64,000 nt of DNA from Oceanobacillus manasiensis (GTDB lineage Bacteria; Bacillota; Bacilli; Bacillales; Amphibacillaceae): positions 992,001 to 1,056,000 of the forward strand of contig NZ_CCDL010000001.1 in NCBI RefSeq assembly GCF_000724085.1. The letters run 5' to 3'. Shown piece by piece: positions 9,144 to 19,174 of this stretch. The number at the start of each line of letters is the position of its first letter. Positions within the stretch are counted from its first letter, which is position 1. The notes beneath the pieces were generated by a model. It did not search any database, was not told the origin of the DNA, and saw only the letters and a list, made by a program, of their open reading frames with translations. A program made the translations under genes and the position numbers.

Positions 9144-10295
9144 ATGTCTCGTACAGGTCGGGTTGTTCATTTAACTACTGTCCATCATCCATATGACCCT
9201 AGAATTTATCATAAAGAATGCACATCTCTACAAAAAGCTGGGTATAAAGTGACTCTTATAGCCCAAAAGGCAAATACTCAAGCTGGCACAAACAGACAGA
9301 TTGACCATATTACCATTAAATCACATGCCAGTAGGATAAAGCGGATGGTGCTAGGCTCAATTGAGGCTTACAAAAAGGCAAAAAGCCTAAAGGCAGATGT
9401 ATACCATTTCCATGACCCAGAATTGCTTCCAGTTGGTTGGCTATTAAAAAGGAAGAATAATGTTGTAATTTATGATATTCATGAAGATTACATAACAAGT
9501 ATTCTTCAAAAGGATTATTTGCCTAAGCCATTCAAAAAGATTGTTGCTTCTACGTATAGGTATATGGAAAAATTTTTTATTAGAAAAATGCAGCTTTGTT
9601 TGGCAGAGAAGTACTACCAGGATTTTTATCCATCTGGCATAAAGGTCTTAAACTATCCAACCATAAGTGAAAAATTATTGAACGCAAAACACGATAAAGA
9701 TACGATTCAAGATAAATTGCTCTATACAGGTAATGTTTCCCATGTACGGGGCGCGTTAGAGCACGCTAAAATACCAAAGGTTAATGAACACGTAGGAGTT
9801 CACTTTATTGGGAAATGCCCTAAGGAATTAGCTGAAGAAATGAAAGAAGTTGCAGGAGAGCATAAATCCAATCTAACCTTTGAGGGAATCGACACCTTTG
9901 TTGAAAAGGAAGCTATAGAGGATGCGTATGTGAATACGAATTGGCTTGCAGGCATTGCCTTTTTTCCGCCGACAGAGCATTATAAGAAAAAAGAGCTAAC
10001 CAAGTTCTTTGAGTACATGGCGGCAGGATTGCCTGTTATTTGTTCGAATTTTCCAGTGTGGAAGCAGTTTATCGATAAATATGAATGCGGGCTTACAGTA
10101 GATCCCGGTAATGATAATGAAATAAATGAAGCAATTGAATATCTTAGGGAGCACCCTGAAATCGCCAAACAGATGGGTGACAAAGGAAAGCAAGCAGTAA
10201 AATCGGAGCTGAATTGGGATAGTCAAGCTGATAAACTAATTACATGGTACGACCAACTATTAAAACAAAAAAGAGGCAGGGATATTGATGGATAA
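9144..10295 (+). CDS. glycosyltransferase (GT4-like)
   Basis: A 383-residue GT-B-type protein. It begins VVHLTTVHHPYDPRIYHKEC, a common opening of GT4 enzymes in wall-polysaccharide clusters, and continues with YHFHDPELLPVG. The C-terminal donor-site region is FFEYMAAGLPVICSNFPVW, a degenerate form of the E-x7-E motif. It has its own GAGGAG-type ribosome site, starts 25 bases after the previous gene, and its stop overlaps the next gene's start by 8 bases, so translation is probably coupled. Linkage and sugar are unknown. Confidence 0.82.
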   Translation: MSRTGRVVHLTTVHHPYDPRIYHKECTSLQKAGYKVTLIAQKANTQAGTNRQIDHITIKSHASRIKRMVLGSIEAYKKAKSLKADVYHFHDPELLPVGWLLKRKNNVVIYDIHEDYITSILQKDYLPKPFKKIVASTYRYMEKFFIRKMQLCLAEKYYQDFYPSGIKVLNYPTISEKLLNAKHDKDTIQDKLLYTGNVSHVRGALEHAKIPKVNEHVGVHFIGKCPKELAEEMKEVAGEHKSNLTFEGIDTFVEKEAIEDAYVNTNWLAGIAFFPPTEHYKKKELTKFFEYMAAGLPVICSNFPVWKQFIDKYECGLTVDPGNDNEINEAIEYLREHPEIAKQMGDKGKQAVKSELNWDSQADKLITWYDQLLKQKRGRDIDG

Positions 10296-11064
10296 TCAGA
10301 CACCTCTCATCTCTGTGATTACACCATCGTATAATGCAGAGCGGTTTATTAGAGAAACAATAGGTTCAGTCCAGAACCAAACCTATTCCAATTGGGAAAT
10401 GGTTATTGTAGATGATTGTTCAAAGGATCGTACAGTAGAATACATTACCGAAATGAGTAAAACAGATGAACGAATAAAGCTACACGTACTAGAGGAAAAT
10501 AGTGGTTCAGCTATTGCACGTAATAAATCAATGGAATTGGCAAAGGGAAAGTACATTGCCTTTTTAGATAGTGATGACCTTTGGATGCCAGAAAAACTGG
10601 AGCGTCAGGTAGCTTTTATGCAAGAAAAAGATATTGCCTTTTCTTTTACAAAGTATGTGTGGATGAAGGAAGATGGTACACTGACCAATGCCACGTCCAA
10701 GGCTCCAAAGAAGGTAGACTATAGCCGATTGATGAAGCATTGTGTAATGGGCTGCCTTACTGTTATGCTTGATAAAGAAAAAATGGGCGATTTGAAGATG
10801 TATAATATTAGAACCCGCCAAGACTATGTGTATTGGCTCCACATTGTAAAACGTGGGCATCTTGCTTATGGTTTGCCTGAAGTACTTGCTAAATATCGAC
10901 TGGTAGAAAACTCGATTTCAAGTAATAAAATTAAGGCAGCCAAGCGCAACTGGCATGTTTATCGTCACATTGAAGCGCAACCTTTGTGGAAAGCTATGTG
11001 GTACTTTTTTAACTATGCGATTAATTCTGTGAAACAGATTATTTACCGGAAGCGGAGGGGTTAA
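10288..11064 (+). CDS. glycosyltransferase family 2, TuaG-like
   Basis: An inverting GT-A enzyme of 258 residues. VITPSYNAERFI, VDDCSKDRT and FLDSDDLW (metal-binding DxD) are the GT2 signatures. Length and motif spacing resemble TuaG of the B. subtilis teichuronic acid cluster. A TTG lies immediately before the ATG; the ATG at 10288 is preferred because GAGGCAGG is then 7 bases away. It overlaps the previous gene by 8 bases. A role in building a glucuronate-containing glycan fits the neighbours but is inference. Confidence 0.82.
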   Translation: MDNQTPLISVITPSYNAERFIRETIGSVQNQTYSNWEMVIVDDCSKDRTVEYITEMSKTDERIKLHVLEENSGSAIARNKSMELAKGKYIAFLDSDDLWMPEKLERQVAFMQEKDIAFSFTKYVWMKEDGTLTNATSKAPKKVDYSRLMKHCVMGCLTVMLDKEKMGDLKMYNIRTRQDYVYWLHIVKRGHLAYGLPEVLAKYRLVENSISSNKIKAAKRNWHVYRHIEAQPLWKAMWYFFNYAINSVKQIIYRKRRG

Positions 11065-11179
11065 GTTGAATTAACTTTAAATGTTGCTTCAAATCAAATG
11101 CTGAAATAAATACTTATTAATTCAAAATTATAATAACAAACATTGCTATTATAATTTGCAGGCGGTGTAATATACATTG

Positions 11180-11962
11180 ATGAAAAATTATTTGCAGGAA
11201 ATCATAAAACGTAAGGATTTACTTTTTTACCTTGTAAAATCGGGTCTCAAAGCAGAACACCGAAACAGCTGGCTAGGCTATTTCTGGTGGTTGTTAGATC
11301 CATTATTGAACGTACTTGTTTACTACTTTTTAGTAGTAGTTATTTTGGAAAGAGGGGATATACCGAATTTTCCACTTTTCCTCGTAATCGGACTTGTTGT
11401 ATGGAGATGTATTAGCTCAAGCATTAATAGCTCAAGTAAATCGATCATGCGCTATAGCTCGATCATTAATCAGGTTTATTTACCAAAGTCTATATTTCCG
11501 TTATCGTTTACAATCACTCAATTATTTAACTTTGCCTTTGGATTTGTAGTGATTGCTATCTTCTTGGCAATTTACAGAGTAATGCCAGGATGGGAGGCAG
11601 TATTCCTACCATTAATTATATTGATACAGACAGTCTTTTTACTAGCGGTTGGGCTATTGCTTGGGTATATTACTGTATTTGTTCGAGATATAGACAACCT
11701 GATCACGTATGTTACCCGTATCTTTTTCTACGCCTCTCCAATTATTTGGGTAGGGGGAAGGCTTGAAGGTACACAGTTTAGTTGGGCTGTGGACTATAAT
11801 CCAATTGCGATTATTGTAAATGCATACCGGGATGTACTAATGTACAATAGCCTACCAAATTTTCTAGGTTTATTTATTATTCTGCTGCTCTCTTCTGCAG
11901 TAGTTGTGTATATGCTTTACTACTATAGTAAAAACGAGCACAAAATTATAAAAGCTCTCTAA
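11180..11962 (+). CDS. ABC-2 polysaccharide/teichoic acid exporter permease (TagG/Wzm-like)
   Basis: Membrane subunit of a polymer exporter, 260 residues, with about six hydrophobic segments. The N-terminal KAEHRNSWLGYFWWLLDPLLN is the amphipathic and first-helix signature of the TagG/Wzm/KpsM family. The C-terminal SPIIW...NPIAIIVNAYRD block is also typical. A TTG directly precedes the ATG (11177), and AGGCGGTG upstream could serve either start. It is followed after 38 bases by its ATPase. The substrate is likely the lipid-linked glycan made by the neighbouring transferases. Confidence 0.9.
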   Translation: MKNYLQEIIKRKDLLFYLVKSGLKAEHRNSWLGYFWWLLDPLLNVLVYYFLVVVILERGDIPNFPLFLVIGLVVWRCISSSINSSSKSIMRYSSIINQVYLPKSIFPLSFTITQLFNFAFGFVVIAIFLAIYRVMPGWEAVFLPLIILIQTVFLLAVGLLLGYITVFVRDIDNLITYVTRIFFYASPIIWVGGRLEGTQFSWAVDYNPIAIIVNAYRDVLMYNSLPNFLGLFIILLLSSAVVVYMLYYYSKNEHKIIKAL

Positions 11963-12000
11963 ACCGTATATCAGGTTAGAGTGATAAAGAGGGATCTACA

Positions 12001-13572
12001 TTGAGTAGTACAAATGAAACAACACAACAAACAAACACAAAAGATATTATTAAAGCAAAAAACCTTGGTGTTTCTTTTAATAGCGGGGGTAGAGACGATT
12101 ATAAATCACTTTTATTTCGTGTCTTCCAAGGAAAAGCAAACCGAGAAAAACAGAAAAAGGTTTGGCCTTTGCACGATATAAACTTTACTGGTCATCAAGG
12201 AGAGATTCTTGGAATTATCGGTTCGAATGGTGCTGGAAAAACGACGTTAAGTAAAATTATATCCGGTATTTTAAAGGAAGATAAGGGAACGATTAAGGTT
12301 GACGGAAATGTCACCGCCTTGTTCTCCTTTGGAATGGGTTTTAATAAAGAGCTAACCGGTCGGGAGAACGTCTTTCTAAATGGGATGATGTTAGGTGTAG
12401 CAAAAGAAAAAATACACTACTATATTGGTGATATTAAGGAATTTTCAGATCTTGAGGATTTCTTTGACCAACCGATGAAATATTATTCTAGCGGGATGAA
12501 AGCAAGGCTTGGATTTAGTGTCGCTTCTCATTTTCAGCCAGAGATCTTAATACTAGATGAAGCATTAAATACAGGGGATGCAAAATTTAGCCGTAAAGCT
12601 GCACAGAAGATGAAAGAATTAGTAGGAAGGGCAAAAATGGTTATTATTGTGACGCATAGCCTGCGGTATGCCCAGCGAAACTGTGATAGGTTACTTTGGT
12701 TAGAGAATGGAAAAGTGAGAGAGTCAGGCGATCCGAAAGAAATTATTGAACGCTACAAGGCAACCGTTCCCGCTAGACCTCCGCGTAAGCAACGTAATCT
12801 TCAACTTGAAAAAACACAAGCAGATGTTAAAGACAACCAAGTGATTAGTGCAAAGGATTTAAGTGTCTCCTTTAAATTAAATACTGGTAAGTTTTGGGCC
12901 TTGAAAGATGTGAACTTTGAAATTAATGAAGGAGAAGTAGTTGGTATTATCGGTCATAACGGAGCGGGTAAGAGTACGCTTTGTAAGGTTCTGACTAAGA
13001 TTCTCTTTCCAGATGAAGGATCGATTGAACTCAAAGGGGAAACATCTGCCTTACTTGGATATGGCACAGGCTTCAATGCCCAGCTAGATGGGCGTGATAA
13101 TATATACTTGAATGCTATGCTTTTAGGAATACCAAAGCAAAAAGTAGCAGAAAAATACGATGAGATTGTAGAGTTCTCAGGTCTAGGGAAAAATATTAAT
13201 AAACCAGTCAAGGATTATTCCAGCGGGATGAAAGCACGTCTTGGTTTCAGTATCGCTGCAATTTTAAAGCCGGATATCTTTATTATTGATGAAGCTTTAT
13301 CTACAGGAGATATGGCCTTTCAACAAAAAGCCAGTGAGCGAATCCAGGATATGATCAACCATGCTAAAGTTGTAATTATTGTTTCCCACAGTATGGGTTT
13401 CATCGAACAGGTTTGCACAAGGGCGATCTGGATGGAAAAAGGTCAAGTTAAATTTGACGGTTCTGCAGAAGAAGCTGTAGCTAAATATAGAGAGTCACAG
13501 GGTGTCGCAAAGAAAAAGAATTTAAAACACAAGAAGGTAGCAAAGAATACAACAGACGTTTCGAGTAAGTAA
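12001..13572 (+). CDS. polymer-export ABC transporter ATPase with two fused nucleotide-binding domains (TagH/Wzt-like)
   Basis: A 523-residue protein made of two complete TagH/Wzt-type ATPase domains in tandem. Domain 1 has Walker A GSNGAGKT (74-81), signature YSSGMKA (162-168) and Walker B ILILDEA (182-188). Domain 2 has Walker A GHNGAGKS (318-325), signature YSSGMKA (406-412) and Walker B IFIIDEA (426-432). Both keep the switch His (VTHS, VSHS). A linker of about 30 residues joins them, and the C-terminus is Lys-rich. Usual TagH/Wzt proteins carry one such domain and dimerise, so this is an internal fusion that would supply both ATP sites of one transporter. The start is TTG with GAGGG 7 bases upstream. 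It pairs with the permease just before it. Confidence 0.9.
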   Translation: MSSTNETTQQTNTKDIIKAKNLGVSFNSGGRDDYKSLLFRVFQGKANREKQKKVWPLHDINFTGHQGEILGIIGSNGAGKTTLSKIISGILKEDKGTIKVDGNVTALFSFGMGFNKELTGRENVFLNGMMLGVAKEKIHYYIGDIKEFSDLEDFFDQPMKYYSSGMKARLGFSVASHFQPEILILDEALNTGDAKFSRKAAQKMKELVGRAKMVIIVTHSLRYAQRNCDRLLWLENGKVRESGDPKEIIERYKATVPARPPRKQRNLQLEKTQADVKDNQVISAKDLSVSFKLNTGKFWALKDVNFEINEGEVVGIIGHNGAGKSTLCKVLTKILFPDEGSIELKGETSALLGYGTGFNAQLDGRDNIYLNAMLLGIPKQKVAEKYDEIVEFSGLGKNINKPVKDYSSGMKARLGFSIAAILKPDIFIIDEALSTGDMAFQQKASERIQDMINHAKVVIIVSHSMGFIEQVCTRAIWMEKGQVKFDGSAEEAVAKYRESQGVAKKKNLKHKKVAKNTTDVSSK

Positions 13573-13621
13573 AGTTGTTATAAGACGTCGGTACATTGTG
13601 TAGGGTAGGTGAGGTGCTTGC

Positions 13622-15565
13622 ATGGGAAAAATAAAAAAAATACTAGTCGCACCAATGGATTGGGTTCTATATTCTTTAATGGATGATAGGCAACGAAAAG
13701 CACTTGGTAGTATATTTTCTCCAAAACTTAAAGAGCTTTTAATTAAAGTTTTAAGTGGAAGAAAAAATGAACAACGACAAGAGTTAAAGATGATTAAATA
13801 CCACCTATATAATCTCGGGTTTGTCGAAAGAGGGCTTACAGATTTAGAAAAATTTATAGAAAAAACCAAGGATCCATTTATTAAGAGACTTGCAATATGG
13901 GAGCTTATTCTATGGCATATTAATAAAGGGACAAAGGAAGGTGCTGAACAAGCCCTTCTTCACGCGCCAAAGCTTGAGAAAGAGAAAGATGCTGATCAAC
14001 GTAGGAGAATTGCGATCATTAAAGCAGAATGCTATGAGGTTTTAGGACAAAGAGAGGATGCAAAGGAAGCGATAAATGGGATGCTTCACGTGCAAACGCA
14101 TCCTGATTTGTACTTAGCCTTAGCAAATCTCGAAAATGATATAGATGAAAGAATCCAATATATCAATAAAGTAATGGAGATGTACAAGCTAGCACCTATC
14201 ACCATTGAGCCAGACCAAGGTGGTCACTACACATATGATGGACTGAAAACACACCCGTTACCAAGAGGCGTTGAAGAATCTCCTAAAGTGTCCGTAATTT
14301 TACCAGCATTTAAAGCAGAGGAAGGAATCGGCACAGCGATTGACTCAATTTTGTCTCAAACATGGTCAAATCTTGAATTGTTGGTTGTAGATGATTGCAG
14401 TCCTGACAATACAGTAGAGGTTGTAAAAAAATATGTTGAACAAGATGCTAGGGTTAAACTTTACAGTACACCTGTGAATAGTGGCCCATATGTGGCGAGA
14501 AATATTGCCTTAAAGGAAGCGACAGGAGAATTTGTAACGATTAACGATGCGGATGATTGGTCACATGCAGAGAAATTAGAGAAGCAAGTGAGGCATCTCC
14601 TCCATAATAAACAAATCATAGCAAACACCTCCGAGCATTCGAGACTTACTGAAGAGGAGTTAAAGCTTTATAGAAGAGGGACACCCGGAAAATATATTTT
14701 TCCAAACATGTCTTCCATAATGTTTAGAAGAGAACAGGTACTCAAGAAGATTGGTTATTGGGATAGTGTACGCTTTGCTGCAGACGGAGAATTTAAGCGG
14801 AGAATTATAAGAACCTTTGGCAAACAGGCGTATGTCGATCTACCAACAGGACCATTGTCGTTACCGAGGCAATCAGTGACTTCATTAACAGGTAGTTCTG
14901 CTTTTGGGTATAATGGCTTCTTTATGGGAGTTCGCAGGGAATATGTTGAGAGCTTAGAAGCACACCACGAGCAAGCTGCTTCCCTATACTATGAATACCC
15001 ACAAGATTCTAGGCCTTTCCCTGTCCCAGTGCCAATGTGGCCAGAGCGGAAACAAGATCGCTCATTTGATATCGTATTTGCAACAGATCTTCGTATTAAT
15101 AACGAAGAATTGCAGGAAGAGGTAACACGACTTAAGCAGCAAAATATGAAAATAGGACTTGTCCAACTGAATAGCTATGACTTCGCACTATCTAAGGAAG
15201 TAAGCTTAGAAAATCGTAAGCTTATGGATGGTGAACAAGTACAAATGCTTGTGTTTGGTGAGAGGATTAAAGCAGGTAAGTTGATAATATTCAACCACCA
15301 TGTTTTACAGGAACAGCAGCAATATGTTCCAGAAATTGAGACGGAAACAATAAAAATCTTAATTAATACAGTTCCTGAAGTCGAGGAAGAAAAACTAGAT
15401 GTCATCAAGAGCTGGGAAGATAGAGTGATGGGGTATTTTGGAAAGACACCCACATGGTATGCGACTTCTTTAGCAATCAAGCAAGTTTTAGCTGATAGCC
15501 TTCCAGAGATAGAGGTCTATCAACCAGAGGATATCCGAAAGGAACGTAAAGGGTATGAGGGATAA
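13622..15565 (+). CDS. glycosyltransferase family 2 with helical N-terminal and extra C-terminal module (paralogue 1)
   Basis: Three parts can be seen in 647 residues. Residues 1-200 are all-helical and TPR-like (repeating A/L patterns such as AIIKAECYEVLGQREDAKEAI). A GT2 catalytic domain follows at about 222-440, with VSVILPAFKAE, VVDDCSPDNT and NDADDWSHAEK carrying the DxD metal site. The C-terminal module at about 480-640 has no family I recognise. No membrane segment is evident. It overlaps the next gene, a clear paralogue, by 11 bases. The helical part may be an assembly platform. The sugar is unknown. Confidence 0.8.
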   Translation: MGKIKKILVAPMDWVLYSLMDDRQRKALGSIFSPKLKELLIKVLSGRKNEQRQELKMIKYHLYNLGFVERGLTDLEKFIEKTKDPFIKRLAIWELILWHINKGTKEGAEQALLHAPKLEKEKDADQRRRIAIIKAECYEVLGQREDAKEAINGMLHVQTHPDLYLALANLENDIDERIQYINKVMEMYKLAPITIEPDQGGHYTYDGLKTHPLPRGVEESPKVSVILPAFKAEEGIGTAIDSILSQTWSNLELLVVDDCSPDNTVEVVKKYVEQDARVKLYSTPVNSGPYVARNIALKEATGEFVTINDADDWSHAEKLEKQVRHLLHNKQIIANTSEHSRLTEEELKLYRRGTPGKYIFPNMSSIMFRREQVLKKIGYWDSVRFAADGEFKRRIIRTFGKQAYVDLPTGPLSLPRQSVTSLTGSSAFGYNGFFMGVRREYVESLEAHHEQAASLYYEYPQDSRPFPVPVPMWPERKQDRSFDIVFATDLRINNEELQEEVTRLKQQNMKIGLVQLNSYDFALSKEVSLENRKLMDGEQVQMLVFGERIKAGKLIIFNHHVLQEQQQYVPEIETETIKILINTVPEVEEEKLDVIKSWEDRVMGYFGKTPTWYATSLAIKQVLADSLPEIEVYQPEDIRKERKGYEG

Positions 15566-17723
15566 AGCTAATAACAATGAAACACAGGAGATTTCTAATT
15601 ACTACGAGACAGAGTTAAGAGAGTTAGATGAACGGGTTAAAAGGATAAATAAGGAAAATGAGCTATTAAAAAGGGAATTAATTCAGGCGAGACATGATTT
15701 CAATCAGGTGAATGCCCTAACATCAATTAGGTCAGTCAAACGGTTTATCCGTAGCACCATCGCGTATATACTTGGAAGAAGAGATAGAAGACAGTTATAC
15801 AGTAAGGCATATAAAGACAAAAAAGCGAAAAACATGATGAAAAACTTTAGCTATTACCTCTATAGCTTAGGTTTTGAGGAGAAAGTTATAACTGAGTTAA
15901 TGTTTATCTATTCTACCTCAAAGAATCGCTATGTAAAGAAAGAAGCGGCATGGGAGCTGCTTCTTTGGTTTGCAAATAAACATACAGTCATTGGAGCAGC
16001 TCAAGCCTTAAATTTTGTACAATCAGCTAGAGAGAAAGAGAAAGACAATACAAGACTACGTAAAATCAATATATTAGAAATAGAGATCCTCTTAAGATTA
16101 GATAGACAAGAGGATGCACAATGGTTTCTTTATTCTTCGATTCAACGAGGTGACCATGCAGATCAATACCTAACTGCTGCTAACCTGGAGAAGAAGTTAG
16201 ATGATCGAGTTGAATGGATAAACAAATGCTTGAAGTCATATAACCTAATGGGGATTTCCCTCTCGACTAGTGAAAAGCCGACAGATTATGACAGACTGCA
16301 AACAATTTCTGGGAACAAAACAAAAGGAGAGAATTATCCGCTTGTTAGTGTAATCATCCCTGTATTTAATGCAGAAGACACAATATCTACAACCCTTGAT
16401 TCTTTGCTTGCCCAAACATGGGAGAATGTAGAGATAATCGTGGTGGATGACAAAAGTACTGATCAAACAATTTCAGTAGTAGAGAAATACATACAAACGT
16501 GTAAGAATATAACGTTGCTTCAAAATCCGGTTAACAGTGGTCCGTATGTGTCCCGAAATAGGGGTCTGTACCATGCGACAGGTGTGTTCGTTACTGTTAA
16601 TGATGCGGATGACTGGTCACATGCACAGAAAATACAGTTGCAAGCAAAGCATCTACTAGCAAATGATAAAGTTGTAGCAAATACGAGTCAACAGGCAAGG
16701 GTTTATGAGGATATTACTTTTACTAGAAGAGGTGTGGCAGGGGGATATATTTTCTCGAATATGTCATCCCTTATGTTTAGACGACAGGTTGTAATGGAGA
16801 AAATAGGGTTCTGGGATCAGGTGCGATTTGCGGGTGATAGTGAGTTTATCAATCGGCTAAAGTATGCATTCGGAAATGGATCGATGGTAAACCTAGAAAC
16901 AGGTCCTCTTTCCTTTGTGAGGCAGACAACCAACTCATTAACTGGTAGCAATAAGTTTGGCTACAATGGTCACTTGAAAGGTGCTCGAAAAGAATATGCC
17001 CAAGCTTTTCGTCATTACCATAAAAAAGCAAACACACTTTACTTTCCTTATGCACAACAAGAAAGGCTTTTTCCTGTTCCATATGCTATGAGAGTAGGTG
17101 AACAGCGTAACAAGACTCAGCGATATGATATTGTCATAGCGAGTGATTACCGCTATCCTGATAAGCGAATGAAAGAAATAACTGAAGAAATTAAACAATT
17201 AGCAGATCATGGTTACAATGTGGCTCTTTTGCAATTAGACGTTTTTGATTTCTCCATGCCTAAGCAGGTAAACTATTCTATTCGCGCCTTGATGGAAGAA
17301 AAGGATATATCGATGCTAGTGTTCGGTGAACAAGTAAACTGTGAGCTAATCTTAGTAAGAACAGCGGAAGTATTGCTAGAAAAACAGTCCTTTATCCCAG
17401 ACATAAGAGCAAAAACAGTTAGCTTTATTATCGACCAGTCATTTTTTGAGAAAGTAAGGGTACAAAAGAACCCAGTTAATTCTATGAGAAAATGTAGCCA
17501 GCAAGCTTTTACCCATTTTGGCAGGCGAGGAAATTGGTTTCCGAAAACGAATAAAGAAAGACAAGTATTCAAAAAAAATTATCCTGCTGTATTAAAATAT
17601 ATTAAGTTATCTAAGAAAAACTGGTTTCTTACAGAAAAGGATGATTCTTTTATACCCCAATTAAAAGATTTAGTTGTTCAGCAAAAGTCTGATAAAGGAG
17701 TTGTTAAGAGTGAAAAATACTAA
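15555..17723 (+). CDS. glycosyltransferase family 2 with coiled-coil N-terminus (paralogue 2)
   Basis: A 722-residue paralogue of the preceding gene. It differs by an added N-terminal coiled coil (about 15-50, heptad Leu/Glu/Arg) followed by a basic patch (SIRSVKRFIRS). Next come the same helical region, the GT2 domain from about residue 265 (VSVIIPVFNAE, VVDDKSTDQT, NDADDWSHAQK) and the same C-terminal module (YDIVIASDYRYPD). ATG overlaps the previous stop region, and its own end overlaps the following GTG start by 14 bases. The tandem pair probably arose by duplication and may act together. Confidence 0.8.
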   Translation: MRDKANNNETQEISNYYETELRELDERVKRINKENELLKRELIQARHDFNQVNALTSIRSVKRFIRSTIAYILGRRDRRQLYSKAYKDKKAKNMMKNFSYYLYSLGFEEKVITELMFIYSTSKNRYVKKEAAWELLLWFANKHTVIGAAQALNFVQSAREKEKDNTRLRKINILEIEILLRLDRQEDAQWFLYSSIQRGDHADQYLTAANLEKKLDDRVEWINKCLKSYNLMGISLSTSEKPTDYDRLQTISGNKTKGENYPLVSVIIPVFNAEDTISTTLDSLLAQTWENVEIIVVDDKSTDQTISVVEKYIQTCKNITLLQNPVNSGPYVSRNRGLYHATGVFVTVNDADDWSHAQKIQLQAKHLLANDKVVANTSQQARVYEDITFTRRGVAGGYIFSNMSSLMFRRQVVMEKIGFWDQVRFAGDSEFINRLKYAFGNGSMVNLETGPLSFVRQTTNSLTGSNKFGYNGHLKGARKEYAQAFRHYHKKANTLYFPYAQQERLFPVPYAMRVGEQRNKTQRYDIVIASDYRYPDKRMKEITEEIKQLADHGYNVALLQLDVFDFSMPKQVNYSIRALMEEKDISMLVFGEQVNCELILVRTAEVLLEKQSFIPDIRAKTVSFIIDQSFFEKVRVQKNPVNSMRKCSQQAFTHFGRRGNWFPKTNKERQVFKKNYPAVLKYIKLSKKNWFLTEKDDSFIPQLKDLVVQQKSDKGVVKSEKY

Positions 17724-19143
17724 CGATCAAGATAAGCAAAACGTACAGAACGATAATAACAAAACAGCTCTAACCTCTCCTTCCATAGCAGAAGAATTTC
17801 AATTGAAGCAGCTAATAGAAAAAGAAGCAAAATTAACTCAGGCAGAGATTGAAAATAAATCCTTTAAAAAAGAACTTAAAAGTATAAAAGAGAGTAGAAG
17901 TTGGAGATATCTCTCCCCTTTGAGAAATTTAAACAGCATGATGTCTTTTATGCAAAATAGAAAACCGTCCATACAGCAACTAGAAAGAGAATTAGCTTAT
18001 ACCCAATCACAGCTTTTTCATGCAAGAAGGCTGATAGATGATCGATTACTCGATGAACACACACTTAAGAGCCATGAGTTAATCGACTGGTTACGCACTA
18101 AAAAGTTAGATGGCAGCCTCATTGAATACTTAGAGCAAGTAGCAGAGCAAAAAGAAAAGCACACGGCAAATTATGTAGAGGCATTGCGTTATGGAGCTAG
18201 ATTATTTAGCGATGAAAAAGATGACTACAAAAAATTCGTTTATAATGCGGTATTGAAAGGATTGGCTGCGGAGGAAATTCCAGAATTTATGGTTAGAGCC
18301 GGGTTAGAAGAAGAAGCGGTTTCTCTATCTCCTGCATCTTCTTTTAGATCTAGCCTAACAATGCGAATGAGACAGCTGCAACTAACAGGTGCTTTACCTG
18401 AATGGTTACTTGATGATAAACAGCTGGCATACCAGTTTATGGATGCGCTTCAGGTAAGAAGACCATGGACCTCTAATGAAACCTACCGTATTGAAAGTCT
18501 CCCACAGCAGCATGGCATGGTAGTAAAGCCCGCTGATGGTGCTGGTTCCAGAGGTGTGTACCTGATTCATCATATAAATGATATAATTGATGTGAAGCGC
18601 GCAGAAAAACTGACAAAATGGGACGATTTATTAGACAGGATGCAAGAAGATGTCATGATGGGTTGGGTTAGTCAGAATGAATGGTTTACAGAAGAGCTCA
18701 TTTTAGAAAACACAGAAGAAAATAGGATAGCTAGTGATATTAAATTTTATTGTTTCTATGGTAAAATAGGACTAGTTTTGGAAATAGTAAGGTATCCTGA
18801 AACGAAATATTGTTGGTGGGCACCGAACGGGGAAAGAATTCGAACCGGGAAATATGATGAAAATCCGTTTGCCGGCATTGGTGTTTCTGAAGAAGAAGTA
18901 CAAATGGCCGTAGAAATAAGTAAACAAATTCCCGCGCCTTTTATTAGAATTGATTTTCTTCGTTCAGAACATGGATTAGTATTCGGAGAATTTACACCAA
19001 AGCCGGGAAATTATGATGAATTTGATAAAGAAACTGACATGTTTTTAGGGGATCTATTCCTGCAAGCACAAGGCAGGTTGGATGAAGACCTGTTACATGG
19101 AAAACAATTTGAAAAGTATAAAGAAATACTATTAAAACAATAG
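17710..19143 (+). CDS. TupA-like ATP-grasp protein (teichuronopeptide-type biosynthesis)
   Basis: A 477-residue protein with a coiled-coil N-terminus and the tag ESRSWRYLSPLR near residue 60. A helical region follows, then a C-terminal ATP-grasp domain of the TupA type, with MVVKPADGAGSRGVYLI (ATP-binding Lys), DIKFYCFYGK and the metal-binding FIRIDFLRSEHGLVFGEFT. TupA is known from Bacillus halodurans C-125, where it is needed for teichuronopeptide, a polyglutamate-polyglucuronate wall polymer. The likely job is ATP-dependent amide formation between an amino acid chain and a uronate; the reaction is inferred. A longer reading frame upstream is rejected: AAGGAG stands 9 bases before the GTG at 17710. 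Confidence 0.78.
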   Translation: MKNTNDQDKQNVQNDNNKTALTSPSIAEEFQLKQLIEKEAKLTQAEIENKSFKKELKSIKESRSWRYLSPLRNLNSMMSFMQNRKPSIQQLERELAYTQSQLFHARRLIDDRLLDEHTLKSHELIDWLRTKKLDGSLIEYLEQVAEQKEKHTANYVEALRYGARLFSDEKDDYKKFVYNAVLKGLAAEEIPEFMVRAGLEEEAVSLSPASSFRSSLTMRMRQLQLTGALPEWLLDDKQLAYQFMDALQVRRPWTSNETYRIESLPQQHGMVVKPADGAGSRGVYLIHHINDIIDVKRAEKLTKWDDLLDRMQEDVMMGWVSQNEWFTEELILENTEENRIASDIKFYCFYGKIGLVLEIVRYPETKYCWWAPNGERIRTGKYDENPFAGIGVSEEEVQMAVEISKQIPAPFIRIDFLRSEHGLVFGEFTPKPGNYDEFDKETDMFLGDLFLQAQGRLDEDLLHGKQFEKYKEILLKQ

Positions 19144-19174
19144 CAAAATAATCGTCTTCGTTTGGGAGGAAGAA

